Positions 29,191 to 42,389 of a stretch of DNA of 64,000 bases are shown here, in pieces. The notes under the pieces were generated by a model. The model was not told the origin of the DNA and made no database searches. It saw nothing but the letters and a program-made list of their open reading frames with translations. Within the stretch, counting starts at the first letter, position 1. Each line of letters starts with the position of its first letter. The translations under genes were made by a program, and so were the position numbers. The DNA is from Meloidogyne chitwoodi (lineage: Eukaryota > Nematoda > Chromadorea > Rhabditida > Meloidogynidae), in contig JACZZP010000003.1 in NCBI GenBank assembly GCA_015183035.1, positions 1,736,001 to 1,800,000 on the forward strand, given 5' to 3'.

Positions 29191-32100
29191 ATGCACCAAA
29201 CAGATTTATCAGATTTTAAATTCATCTCTGAGTTGTTTTTGGCTCTTCATGGCGAGCCTTGCATTCTGACATCGTTAAAAGTTTCACAACTAGAATTTCG
29301 AATAAATGAGGTTTGATAAATATTTTTACAAGTTTACATAAATTTTAGGATTTTATTAAAGAACATATACCTGCAAATATAGCGCTGGAGATTCATAAGA
29401 TAGTGGAAATCTCGAATTATGTTTTATTTATTGAGTCTAAGGTTTTTTGACATTTTATATTTTTAAACATTTTCTAAGAATCGTGATTCGAAATTACTTA
29501 AAACTGATGTTGCTTTGTTTGAACCTCTGTCTGATCCTAAACAAAGTGTTCTGGAAGAAAGTAATCCAATTAAAAGGGCAATTGTCGAATCGATTCTTGA
29601 TGATTATGGTCAATACCAAAAGACAGTCGACCATATGCGTTCAGAGGTTGCTTTTAATTTTGTATATTTCCTACAAAATCGTTTTAGCACATTTCTTCAC
29701 GGCGAATTAAGACTCTTAATGAACTCTTGACTTTCGCTCATATTTGGCGTAAACGTCTACGATTTATTAGATCTTTGTTTTCGCTAATAGGAACAAAAGA
29801 TGGGATACAACTTATGAACAACATTTATCAAGAATCTAATTTAGTATGTCATTTGGATTGGGAATATGAGTAAAATATTAATTTCATAGGTTTATTTGAT
29901 TTTAAAATTTTAGTCTTTTAATGAATGCGCTAACTCGTTCTTCAACCGAATTTAATATCATTTGTTCAAAATGGTTACTTGATGCACAATTTTCTGATCA
30001 AATCAGTTGGATGATTAATGTCCAAAGAAAGGTTCCCAAACCTTCTCCTGCTCGTTCTACTAGTACTTTTGATGTTTCTGTTTCTTCATTGCAAAGCATC
30101 GAATTAGATTTCTCACAGCAAAATATGAACAACTCAGAACCTAAAACGAATGATTTTTCCATGGATTTAACACTTCCCGTTTCAATTCAAATTGAAAATG
30201 TTCCGGAGACTTTTTTCAATTGTAGGGAGCTTATTGAAATGGTTTGTTTTAAGTTTAAGATTTTTTCTATCACATTTAATTTTATGTAAATATTAATTTT
30301 TAGATTATGGACATTGGTAGGAAAGTTCACTTCCTAAAAGTACTTCGCTCTTCTCGCTTTTATGAATTTGTCAGAGAAGAACGCTTGGAAATTATCCAAC
30401 ACTGGTTAATTCCTTCTGTTTGGCATGATCCTTCACATCGGGCTTCACTTTGCGTTTCTCTTCACAAACTAAATTTTATTATTTGTGAGGATATGCGTGT
30501 TGAACTTATTGTAAATCATCGAATGATTGATCATTTAACCTTGGTACATGCTTATTTTTTTATGCTTCGTGGTGATTTATTTGCAGAGCTTGAGCGATTA
30601 ACTAGGTTAATTTTATATAATAAAATATCGACAATTAAAAAAAAATTCTACAACTTATTTTTATTTTATTGAATTATAAGGATCTCTTTTGCTAATCCAA
30701 TGACTTATTATCAAACACAAATATCTTTGCGTAGACGATCATCTTTAACAATGAAAAAAATAGAAGATATTCTAAATAATTCTCTCAAATTTTGTTCACC
30801 ACCTCCAAATTTAAATGATTTGATCGTGCTTCTTTCTTCAGAGAGATGCCGAGACCGTACAAAAACATTTCTTGAATTATTTGGCCTTAACTTTAAACCC
30901 GGAAGTAAAAAATTAACTGATGTTTGTCATTCATTATCAAATCCAATGGGCGAATTTTTCTCAAGGCAATTGATGAAAGTTTACAAAAAAGTGTTCTATA
31001 TTGTATCAAGTTTTCAGGTTAATTTTTAATTAAATGTTACATATGAAATATTATATATTTGTTTAAGATGCTTCGATTTCAATTAGATGAGCTTGCATAT
31101 CGTTTTCTACATAATATATTTAAAAAGCTAATAAGACGTCAAAATTGTATTTAATTTTCATGTGTTTTATTTCAATTTTCTAATTTATAGCTAATACTCA
31201 ACCTTCTGCTCGTGTGATTTTTGGTATACTTCACAAATTAAGACTTTATTTAGCCCGTCTTGGCAATTATATTTTTGATGAAGTTTGTTTTTCTTTATTT
31301 TTATAATATATGTATTTTTAAAATACGTGAGAACTGTTGTAATTTATCTTTTTAGTTTATAAAACCTTTATTTTATTTATTCATCAAAAACTTATAGGTA
31401 CTTATACTGCAGAGTACATCAATTTTAAAAACTTTTCAAACCAGTCAAGACCCATACGGTTTAATAAATCGTCATCAAAATCTTTTAAGTGGAATTATGC
31501 GTTCACTTTTCATCTATCCTGATGCGGCATCTATTCACAACATTTTTATGCAATCTATTCAAGATGCACGTTCTCTTCTATTTGAAAGTGAGTGATATTT
31601 AAATGATTAATTAAAATTAATCTTCAAATTTAATTTTGAGCGGTTTTTTATTACTCTTACAAACTTGATAGTTAATTATGATGTTTTTATGTAAGTAAGA
31701 CTTGATTTCATTCATTGATGAAATTCACATGAACTTATTTTTTATTTATTTAAAAATCTTAAAATATGGCTGAATTAATTATGCCATTTATTTCTAAATA
31801 TTATTAATTACCTCTCGTTTGAAAAACCTTTTTTTGAAACATTTTACTTTGCTTTTTGTTTACCTAATTTTCTGAATTTGACAAATTCCCAAGGTTATGA
31901 AAAATAATTTTTTTTTTAATTCTGTGACAATATCACTTAATTGAATTATTATACTCGCATATAAATAATTAATTTTTGAATAATTCAGATTGTTATTTTA
32001 TTTTTTGTCATCAATATTTATATTTTTTCTATTATTTTTACTAATTATTTTACACTAGTTTAATGATTAAAGTTTCAATTGTCTCCTTTAAAAAATTATA

Positions 32101-32419
32101 TTTTTATTATTTTAAATTTATTTAAACTAGTTTGGCCAAATTCTATTTACTATTTTTAATATAAATAATAATATCTAAATATAAACAATAAATTAGACTT
32201 TCTTTATTTTTAGTAGAGAAAATGTGCGATCTGATCAATGAAAGAAAAAATATAATTCACTGTTATCAACTAATTGTACACAATAATCAAAAGTTACAGA
32301 CTACAATTTTTAAATTACTAAATTTATGTTTTAACTCTCCAAACTTTATTTCATGTTTTGATTTGGATATATTTCCTTTGCAATATCAAAAAGAAGATAT
32401 GAAAGATGATGGTGGTTAA
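29191..32419 (+). CDS. Gamma-tubulin complex component (GCP family)
   Basis: Predicted to bind gamma-tubulin in the ring or small complex that nucleates microtubules. ATG at 29,191 follows TTTACAGCAAA, which looks like a trans-splice acceptor. The product opens MHQTDLSDFKFISELFLALH. GRIP1-like features follow: TLNELLTFAHIWRKRLRF, NIICSKWLLDAQFSDQISW, then VPETFFNCRELIEM, DIGRKVHFLKVLRSSRFYEF, and LTLVHAYFFMLRGDLFAELE, the usual end of GRIP1. GRIP2-like helices continue with NPMGEFFSRQLMKVYKKVF and MLRFQLDELAYRF. The last exon, after a 620-base intron, carries FDLDIFPLQYQKED. The family match rests on pattern, order and length; I place it nearest GCP2/GCP3 (C. elegans gip-1/gip-2) without certainty. 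Most introns are 40-60 bases. Confidence 0.75.
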
Positions 32420-34092
32420 TTAATAAAACTTACATCATTAAATTTTAATCATTTTATTTTACATTAAAAAGAACTCATTTGAGCTAATTTTATCAAAATT
32501 TTTATTTGATAAATTCTGTCTAAAATATAAAAGAATTTTGTAAATTAAATTAATTTATTAAATGATTGGTAAACTAAAAAAATAAATTTGTAGGACGAAC
32601 TTTTCTTTAAAATTAAATATATTTGTTAATTGGGGAAAAAATGATTTATTATTTTTTAATATTAAAGAGGTTTTGTATATTAAATTATTTTTTTTAATTT
32701 AAAAATTGAAAGATTATATTATTGCTTTTCTTTTTTAAAAACATTTTAAATTTTTTAAAAAATAATTATTATTTTTAATAATCATTTGATTTATTTATAA
32801 TATTTTTTTAATAAAATATTTTTAATTTTTTTAAATAAGGAAGTTAATATTCCTTTATTTTGTTTATTTATTTATATTTTGTTTAGTAATTCTCTTCGTT
32901 AGTAATTTTCTTTTTAACATTTTAATTCGAAACAGAATTAAAATTAAAAATATATTTATTTAGTTAATATTAATTAATTAGTACATATTTTTAAATAATA
33001 AAAAGAAACAAAAAATGAAAAAAAGAAAAGTTTTTATCTTTAAAATGTTTATATATATTTTATTTAAAATTTATTATGTTCTCAATTTTATTTATTTAAA
33101 TATTTCAATACAATTTTAATTATTTTAAGTTCATGTTCCCCTTTTCTTTTTAATTTTAATGTCCTTCTGAAAAATTTTTGGTTTAATAAATTAATTAATA
33201 AAAAAAGAGAAAATATATTAAAAAAAAGAGAAAAAGACTATCTAAAATATTTACTTTTTTTTTTCTAAAAAATCTATTAATCATTTATTCAAAAATATTT
33301 TTTTAATTCTTAAAATATTCATTTTGATTTTTCACCTTCTTATTAAGCTAATTAAATTAAAAATTAATCATATTTGCTGAAAACTTAAATTTTAAGAAAA
33401 ATTATTTTTTTATTTTCAAACACCCACGCTCTTCTTTTCACAATTAATTAATTATTATTTGGATATTTTTTTTAATTAAAAAAAAAGATAATTGTTATAT
33501 TTATTTATTTTAATTTAAAAAACAATTAATTTAACTATTCTTTTTTAGTTCATTATTTTAGTTATATTTAATTAATTTATTTATTTTACACGTTAATAGC
33601 ATTTTTTTATTTTCTATTCTTTTATTAAATAATTTTTGGTTCCAATTAAAGTAAATTCTTTTTATTTTGGTTTTAGGTATTTATTAGCGAACATAATTTT
33701 TTTTATTAAATTGAACTTTTTTTGACTAAAATAATTTTTAAAAATATTATTAATTAAAAAAATAATAATTATTAATTTTGTCAATTAATTAACAATTTTT
33801 ATTAAATAAAAATATTTTTATTTAATTAATTTTTATTTTTTAAAAATAATTTATTATTATTATTTTAATTAATTAAAAGAAAAGAAACATTTTAATACTA
33901 AGTAAATTCTTTTTTAAATTATTTTCATTTAATTTAATTTATTACACATCTATACTTTGAAATTAAATATTTATTTATTTAATTTAACTTTTTTTATTTA
34001 AATTATAATTTTTCTTTCTTTTTTTTTTAATTTAATTAATTAAAATATTATTTTATTTTTTCTTTTTTAAATTAGTAAATAAATAAATTACT
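32420..34092. other. Very AT-rich intergenic spacer
   Basis: About 1.7 kb between two same-strand genes, with long A and T runs. No exon, repeat family or RNA gene could be supported. The last part, with a poly-pyrimidine run ending TTTTAAATTAG before 34,076, is a candidate trans-splice acceptor for the patched-related gene. Confidence 0.5.
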
Positions 34093-37000
34093 ATGGGTTC
34101 CCTTCGTGCTTTACCTAATAGCATTCCAATAAATAATAAATCAGCTATAATATTATGTCAATCAAAACAACCTTCCTCTAAATCAGAAATTTCAATAAAA
34201 CCAACAAATAAAATTAATGGTATTTTTTTATATTTTTTTTAAATATATTTTTTTTATTTTAAGATAACAATTTAACAACAAAATCATTATCATCTTTTGA
34301 TTTAAATAATAATTGTTCTGATCGTTTTCATTCTTATGTTGTCATTTTTTATAAACATTGGGCTAAATTTGTAATTGCTCATCCTTTAAAAATAATTATT
34401 TTTTGTCTTTTAATGACTGCTATTTGTTCAATTAAAATGATTAAAACAAAGTATAATAATTAAATTTAATTATTATCTTTTTTTTAAAAAAGACGTGAAA
34501 ATAATATTCGTGGATATACTCCTTATGGATCTAGGGCATTACACGAATTTGATGTTAGAGATGAATTTTTTGGGCAATCTGGGACAGGAATACGTTTTTT
34601 TATTTTGATATTACCTTCAAAAGAAAATGGAAATATTTTAGAGGAAAAAGTACTTGAAGAGATTGTTGAGGTAATTTTTATATAATTTTTAATTAATTTA
34701 ATTTTTAGGTAGATAATATTATACAAAAAAATTTAACAATTTATAATCGAATAACAAATCAAGAAGAATCATTTTCTCAAATTTGTCGACGTTTTTGTAC
34801 AATAAATGATGCTGTTGGTCTTTTTACTGTAATATTTATTTTTTAAATAATTTATAAAAAATAAAAATTAAAAAGATTGGATGGAAAGAACAACAAGAAA
34901 GACTTAAAAATAATGAACAATTAAATGAAAATATAAAATTAAATTATCCATTTTCTAAAATTATGGGAATGAATATTAATATTCAAGTTATTTTATTTAA
35001 TTTATTTAAATTAATTATTTATTTAATTTTAATTTTTAGCCAAGTTTTTTTGGTGTTAATTTTACAAAAAATAATAATAAAAATTATACAAATATGGAAA
35101 GTGTAGAAATGATTGTTCTTCTTTATCGTGCTGAACGTATTGGAGGGTAAAATTAATTAAACAATTTTTAAATTATTTATTTTTTTAAAGTTGGAATGAT
35201 GAAGATATTTCTGATTATGAAATGAGTGTTTCTAATTATTTTAAAAAGTTATATTAAATTTTATTTAATTTATTTAATTATTTTTTAGTAATTACACTGG
35301 CAAGAATATAAGAGTACTTTCTATATCTTCCAAGTAATTTTTTTATTTTTTTTTAAATTTTATTTTAATTTTATTTTAGTTATGTTCAAAAAGAATTTGA
35401 CCGTTCTGGCAAAATTTTAATTTCTTTTGTAACTATTGGCCTTGTAGTTATGTGTTTTTGTTCTTTATCTAGTAATTCTTTATCTGCAACATTTATGAGA
35501 CAATTCTCTATTTTTAAAGTATTTTTTAAATTTATTTTTTTTTAAATTTAATTTTTTAAAAGCTTCCAATTGCTCTTTTTTCTTGTCTTTGCCCTTTAAT
35601 GGCTAGTGGAACAGCTTTGGGTTTAATTTTCTTTGCTGGCGTTAGAAATTCGTAAAATACTAAATATTTTTATTAATTTTAAAATTAATTTTTTTAAGTT
35701 CAATTCTTGGAATTACACCTTTTCTTATTTTGGCTATAGGTAATTTTAATTTATTTAATTTATTTTTTAAAATTAAATTAAATTAAAAGGTATTGATGAT
35801 GCTTTTTTAATGATCCATTCATGGCAAAGGGCAACATCTAAAAGAATAAAAAATAAAATATTACCTGCAGATATTATTAATATTAATGATAATATAATAA
35901 TGACAATGGAAGATGAAAAAAAACTTAAAGAAAAACAAAGAAAACAAATTAATTTAACTTTAGCTAAGCAATTAACTGAGGTTTTTATTTAAATTTAATA
36001 TAATTATTCTTAAATAAATTTAAATTAATTAATTATTTAAATTAAATTAAAAAAAAGGTATTAGAAGAAACAGGTCCAGCTATAATGATATCAGCATTAA
36101 CAAATATAAGTTCTGATATTATTGGATCTTTTACTGGTTCACCAGAAATTACACTTTTATGTGTTGGAAATATTGCTTCTGTTTGTTTTTTTTTAATTTA
36201 AATAATTTAAATTAATTTTTAAAAGATTGTTATTGATTTCTTTTATCAAATTACTTTATTTACTTCAGGTAAATATTTAAAATTAATTTTATTTAATTTT
36301 TTTAAAGTTTTAATTATTTGTGCTCGTTTTGAATTATTTGAAGAAATTAAAAATATTCAAAAAAATAATAATAATAAATTAACAACAATTGAAAATTCTT
36401 CTAAAAATGAAATAATTAATAAATTTTGTTTTAGAAATAAAATTGAAAATATATTTAATAAATTTACTTCAATTTATGTTAAATTTGTTTCAAATATTTT
36501 TGCTTCTATTTTTATTTGTATTATTTGGTTAATTATTCTTTTAATTTGTATTAAGGTAATATTTTAATTATAAAATTAATATTTATTTTATATCTAGGCA
36601 ATGCTTAAATTTGAAATTAATTTAACTACTAAAAAATTATTTCCTCCAGATTCTCCATTATTGGAAATTGAAAATTACAGAGAAGATAAAGTTTTTATTA
36701 AATTTTAATTTTAAATAATTTGATTTATTAATTTTAGGTTCTTCCTTTTTATACACAAGCTCAAATATTTATTGAAAATCCTGGTGATTTAACAAATAAA
36801 ATAAGAAGAAAACATTTAAATTCTTTAATTGAAGAAATGGAACATTTGTAAATATTTTTTAATTTTTTTTTATTTATTTTATTTTTAATTAAATAAAAAG
36901 GCCAAATGCTTATCCATCAGAAAGTACTCTTTATTTTGTTAGAGCATTTGAAGATTTTGAAAAAAATTCAAATGAAAATGAAGAGGAAGAAAATAGTATT

Positions 37001-38204
37001 GATGATGAAAAAGGAAATACCAATACAACTAATAAAATTATTTCAACAACAACAAAAATTGAAAATTCTCAAAATTTTGATTTATCTTATTTAGAAAATT
37101 GTTTGTTTATTTTTAATTAATTAATTATGATTAATTTTTAGTTTTTGAATTTCCTGAAAATGAACATTGGCGTGGTCTTATTAATTATCATACTAATGAC
37201 TTAAAAAATTCAAGTGAAGAATTAAATCATTTGGACAGTATGATGGTTACTGTAGCTTATCATGGAGAAGAATTAAAAGATTGGCATTATAGAGCTTTAA
37301 TGTTAAATCAATGGAGATCTGTTGTTGATAAATATAATAAAGAATTTAATGTTAGTGTTTTACATGATGATGGTATTAATAAATAAATTAATTAAATTTA
37401 AATTATTTTAATAGGTCTTTATTTGGATTTATTGGAAAATATGGTAATTTATTTATTTTAATAAAATCTTAATAAATTTAAAAATAAAATTTTATTATTA
37501 GCCAACAGATATTTGGCAATCTGCAGTAGCTACTTTATTTTGTATGGCTGTTATTTGTGCTATTTTTATGGGTAGTAATTTCTTTGTTGTTTGTGTAACT
37601 ACTGGAGTTATTGCATCAATTTGTGCTGGTATTTTTATTTATTTTTAATTAAATTTATATTTAAAAAAAAAGAAACTCTTGGAATATTAGCATTAACTGG
37701 AATGTCAATGGATCCTGTTTTAATGTCTGCTATAATAATTTCAATTGGTTTTAGTGTAGATATTCCTGCACATGTCTCTTATCATTTTCATACTGCAAAA
37801 TGGGAAGATGAAGATAATAATGGAAATATTAAAATTAGAAAAACACCTAGAAGTATTCCTGAAAGAGTTCAAAAGGCATTTTCTTCTGTTGGATTTCCTG
37901 CACTTCAAGCATCAACTTGTATTTTTTAAAATATATTTTAAATTAATTTATTATTTTAGGTACAAATGCTTGTGCAATTGCATTATTTTTTTTACCTTTA
38001 TATATTGCACAAGTCTTTGCTCGTGTTATTTTTATTTGTATTACTTTGGGAACAATTCATTCATTATTTCTTTTACCTGCCCTTTTTACAATTGTAGCAA
38101 GTATTGAAAATTTAGTTGATAAATGTTCTGGAAAAAATAAAGTTAAAAAAATTGGAGGAACAAAGAAACCATTAAAAAAACAAAATTCATCATTTAGGAT
38201 ATAA
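34093..38204 (+). CDS. Patched-related (PTR) multi-pass membrane protein
   Basis: RND-type permease family with a sterol-sensing domain; nematodes have many, acting in cuticle, moulting and endocytic traffic. ATG at 34,093 opens MGSLRALPNSIPINN. The first membrane helix (FVIAHPLKIIIFCLLMTAI) is followed by RENNIRGYTPYGSRALHEFD and DEFFGQSGTGIRFFILIL, a PTR hallmark. The sterol-sensing block includes GKILISFVTIGLVVMCFCS, PIALFSCLCPLMASGTALG and GIDDAFLMIHSWQRA. The second extracellular loop and the C-terminal half end with ALTGMSMDPVLMSAIIIS and GFSVDIPAHVSYHF, another PTR signature. The stop is at 38,202. About 20 exons with very short introns were followed; some joins are approximate. Which PTR it is cannot be told by eye. 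Confidence 0.87.
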
Positions 38205-38589
38205 AAATAATTAATAAACATTTTGCCATTTTTAAACAATTTTATTACCCAAAAAATTATTTAAATAATTAATATAAACTTTTTAATTTTTATATATTAT
38301 TATTAATGATTTTTTTAAATTTATTAAATAATATAAATAATTAAATTCTAATAATTTTCTTTTTAGAATATTATGTCATTGAAATTTAATTTTAGCAACA
38401 CATCTAATAATAATATATAAAAATTATTTTCATTTATTTAAACATTTTTATATATTTTTTTTGTTTTTAAATAAAAAATATTTTTATTGTTTTATAATTA
38501 ATAATTAAAATAAAATATTATTTTTTACTGTAAAATAATAAAAAAACAAAGAATATATCAATAAATAAATAATTTCTCCTATTTTTTTA

Positions 38590-40737
38590 TTAAAGCAAAG
38601 CTTTTAAATTTAAGCCAATAAACCAACGCTGAAATTTTCTTATTAAACCTTCCTCATCTCTTAGATTTGCCAATTGAAATATATTTTCTTGGCTACTAAT
38701 TAATTGTTGAATACCTGATGATGGAGATTCTGATAATCTTTTTTTAATAAATTAAAAATATAATTTAAAATAAAATAAACTTTATTGTAATTCCTTCAAT
38801 ATTTAATAAAGTTGCTTTTCGACTACAAAGTTGTTCTTTACGTAATTTTAATCCTTTAGTATTAATTTCAAGTTCATAACATTTTTGTTGATTAATTGAA
38901 ATAATTCCACTATTTTGATTATTTATTATTTCATCTTCTCCACTTTTTTGTTCAGATTTTGATATTAAATGAACATTAAAATAACTTTCCCCTTAATTAA
39001 ATAAATAAAAATATAATTTAAAAAAAGCTTACTTATATTACTAAAATAAGTTGAAAATATTTTTTGACCATTTTTATCAATAACTAATACATTATTTGTA
39101 GTTGAACGATGTAATACATTAATTAATCGATGAGCAAAAGATATTTGTTCTGATAAATGTAAAGATTCAATACAAAAATTAACCTTTTAAATTTAAAAAA
39201 TATTTAAATTAAATTTAAAAAATAAAATTACTTTAATTTTAAGATCCATTTCTTCAGCACTAAGACTTAATTCATTAACATCACCAACTGCTAAAGATAT
39301 CATTAAATTCATTAAAAGTATCACAGTAATAATTTCAAAAAGAAGTAATAATATATTAGCTATCCATTCTTTCATTCCAAGAATATCATTTGCTTCAACT
39401 TCTCCAATCATCTATTTATTTTTTTTAAATAAAAATTATAAAATATTAATAAAACACAAACCATAGCTGATGTTTTAGTAAATGATTGAAACAATGCAAG
39501 CATAAAAGAAGTTGAAGAAATATTATTATTTTTTCCTTCAGAATCATCCCAAGGACGAGCACCAGAATTACGCATAATTAATAAAAAGGCAAATGCAAAA
39601 GTAAAAAGTGTTGGAATCCATACAGCACATGTCTATTTAATTTTTTATTAATAATTTAAAAAATATACCCCAAGAAATGAATAAAGTATTTTGCTCATCA
39701 TTAAAATATAAGGCCCACAAGGTGCTTTCCTTAACACGTAAAGACAATTTATCCATGAACTTTAAAAAAAAATTATAATATTTTTAAATTTTTAATAAAA
39801 AAAAATTACGCAATAATAGCAACAATAGGTAAAAGCCATTCAATTGTTTTCTTTAAAAAATAATTCAAAAAATATTAAATATTAAAAAAACCTTTTCTTC
39901 TTCATTAAAATTATCAAAATTAAATATATTCCAACTCCAAATAAAGAATAATGCTATTAATGAAGTAATTACTGTCCATGTATAAGATAAATAAAACCAT
40001 AAACTTAATTTTGTAAAACCTTTAGTTTGAAGTTTAAGTGAAGCTTTAACTACCTATTTAAAATAATAGGTATTTATTTATTTATTCATTAAAAAAACAT
40101 ACCAAAATAAAAATAAAAAAAAATATTATAGTAGTCACTAATAAATTTTTAATTATTGTTGGTGGACCTTCAGCATATGAAAATAATAATCCAAGAAAAA
40201 CAAAATAAATAATAACATGAAATAGATAGAAAAATGCACAAGAAAGAAGCTAAAGTTTAATACATAAAAAATATATAAAGGAAACAAATCGGGAAATTCC
40301 TCTCTTTTCCCTAGTACACATAAAATCCCTAAAAAATCAAATATTTCAAACCTTTTCATTTACGAAATTCAAAACTAAAGGATGTCTAACCAAACGCCAT
40401 TGATCATAATCTCTAAGTTTTTGAAGCAAATGTCTATCAATAAATTCACGTCGTTTATTTCCTTTCTTTTCCAAATTGCTATCTTTTGAATAATCAAATA
40501 TATATACTGTCCTTTCACTATCATCATCCTCCCAAAAAAGTGAACGCTCATTAAATAATTCCAAAAGTTCTCTAAAAAATTATATTTTAATTTAATTAAC
40601 AAAAAATAAAAAGATTTTATTGAATTTATTTACTTTGCCTCTTGTTTTCTATGTTTTACATGATGATGTTCGACATTGCTAGTTGTTAATGATTGTGTTT
40701 GTTCACGATCAGAGGCAGTAGTAGGTTCTAAATACAT
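38590..40737 (-). CDS. TRPA-like cation channel, membrane core without ankyrin repeats
   Basis: The pore end reads LALFQSFTKTSAMMIGEVEA followed by a final helix with ILLMNLMISLAVGDVNEL, matching TRPA channels (LMNLLIGLAVGDI in vertebrate TRPA1). Upstream segments include RLVRHPLVLNFVNEKL and several hydrophobic helices (FFYLFHVIIYFVFLGLLFSY, YTWTVITSLIALFFIW, PTLFTFAFAFLLIMR). The C-terminal cytosolic tail ends QRWFIGLNLKALL at 38,590. TRPA proteins normally carry 14-17 N-terminal ankyrin repeats, and none precede the core here. The first visible exon starts with ATG at 40,737, but a splice acceptor (ATTTCTAG) lies just upstream and in frame, so missing 5' exons are possible. The upstream 1.6 kb shows none. 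Confidence 0.72.
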
Positions 40738-42389
40738 TAAATATTTCTTCTAGAAATATTTAACAAATAAACTAAAAAGATGAAGAAAATCTATGTAACA
40801 AATAGAGTCTTAAATATAAATATTTTTAAAAGGACAAAATGTCGCAAAAAATGTAAACATAACGCCAAAATAAATTTAAAGATTAATTAAATATTTCGAA
40901 TTAAAAAATATTTTAAAAATGATCTTTTTTGTACTTTTTAAAAAAAAATAATAATTATCATTTTTTGTAAAACAAATAGATTAAGCTTAAAAATTTAAGT
41001 TAAATGTATGATTCATTCTTTTATATTTTAAATTTAGTAATGAGGGAATGGATAACAAAAATATGAAATAAAAAATAACATTAAAATCGAAGTATAAATA
41101 TTTAGTGTTAGTGACAGAAAATATATATAAAGTAAATATTAAAAAAAAACTTTTGCAAACATTAAATACTCACTAACAACACAGGATGTAGAAAATAATA
41201 TAAAAATAATAAAATGTGAAATGAGGTCGGAGAGGACAGACCAAAAATAAATAAATAAATATTTAGGAAGGCCACAACCACACAAAGCCAGTAAAATTGC
41301 GGATCAATACCACTGGGACATAACAAAAGAGAGGAGAAAAGAGCTAAAAATATTTAAAAATAATATAATGACTGTCAGGAAAATAAATAAATATTTATAA
41401 GTCTTTTGGCATTTTTGAAAAAAGTAAAAATGGGGAAATTATAAAGAAGAAGCCCTAATTATTTAATTAATAACAAAAAGGATTTAATTTTTATAAATAA
41501 AATTCTTAAAAATAAATATAAAAATATTTTAATTAATTTAATAATTCTTTAAATATAAATAATTTAATGTATTTATTCTCGCAACAACACTTATTAGTTA
41601 TATATTTGCACATAATAATTGTAATATAAAATTTATTTTAGGAAATTTAAATAATTAAAAAATAATATTTATTTCTCTAAAAAATATAATAAATTTTAAA
41701 TTAATTTAAAAAACATTTTTTTAATAATTAAAAAATGTACTAAAATATATATTTATATAATTTGTCCAAAATTCTTTTTTTCTCTCTCACATCAATGCAG
41801 AATCCGATTATTTATTTGGCTTAAAAATTTTTTTTTAATTTTTAAAAAATTATTAAACAAAAACAAGAAAAATGCATACTTTGTTAATTATATAAATTCA
41901 TTTATTATTTAAATTAATATTTGTGTTATTCAACTAATTTAAAAACAAAATAAATATAAAATATAAATTAATTTTAAAATAAATAAAATTTAAAAGAATT
42001 TTATTTTTAAAGTTTAAAAAAATATATTTTGGCAATTTTTTTTTAATTTTAAATTATTAAAAAATAAAATAATGTAAAAATTTATAAAAATGTTGTGATG
42101 TCAAAATGAGACCAAAAAATACTTTACATTTTATTTCAAGTAAAAAATATAAGGAAAAGAATAATTTATTTTTTCAATATTAATTTTATTTTTGTTTCCT
42201 ATTAAAATAATTTTAAAAAAATATTCTTTTCCTTAATAAAAATATATTTTGATTTGTCAATTAGTATTAAATACATGTACTATATAATTGCATTTCTGGG
42301 TTAAAATATAAATATAAATTTAGTTAAAAATAAATTCATAATAAAAACACATCAAAAGAAGAAACAAAATAATAATTTTTTAAATTAAT
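40738..42389. other. AT-rich intergenic region
   Basis: Separates the TRPA-like gene from the 3' end of the thioester protein on the same strand. I searched it for ankyrin-repeat exons belonging to the TRPA-like gene and saw none. No repeat with clear ends. Confidence 0.5.
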
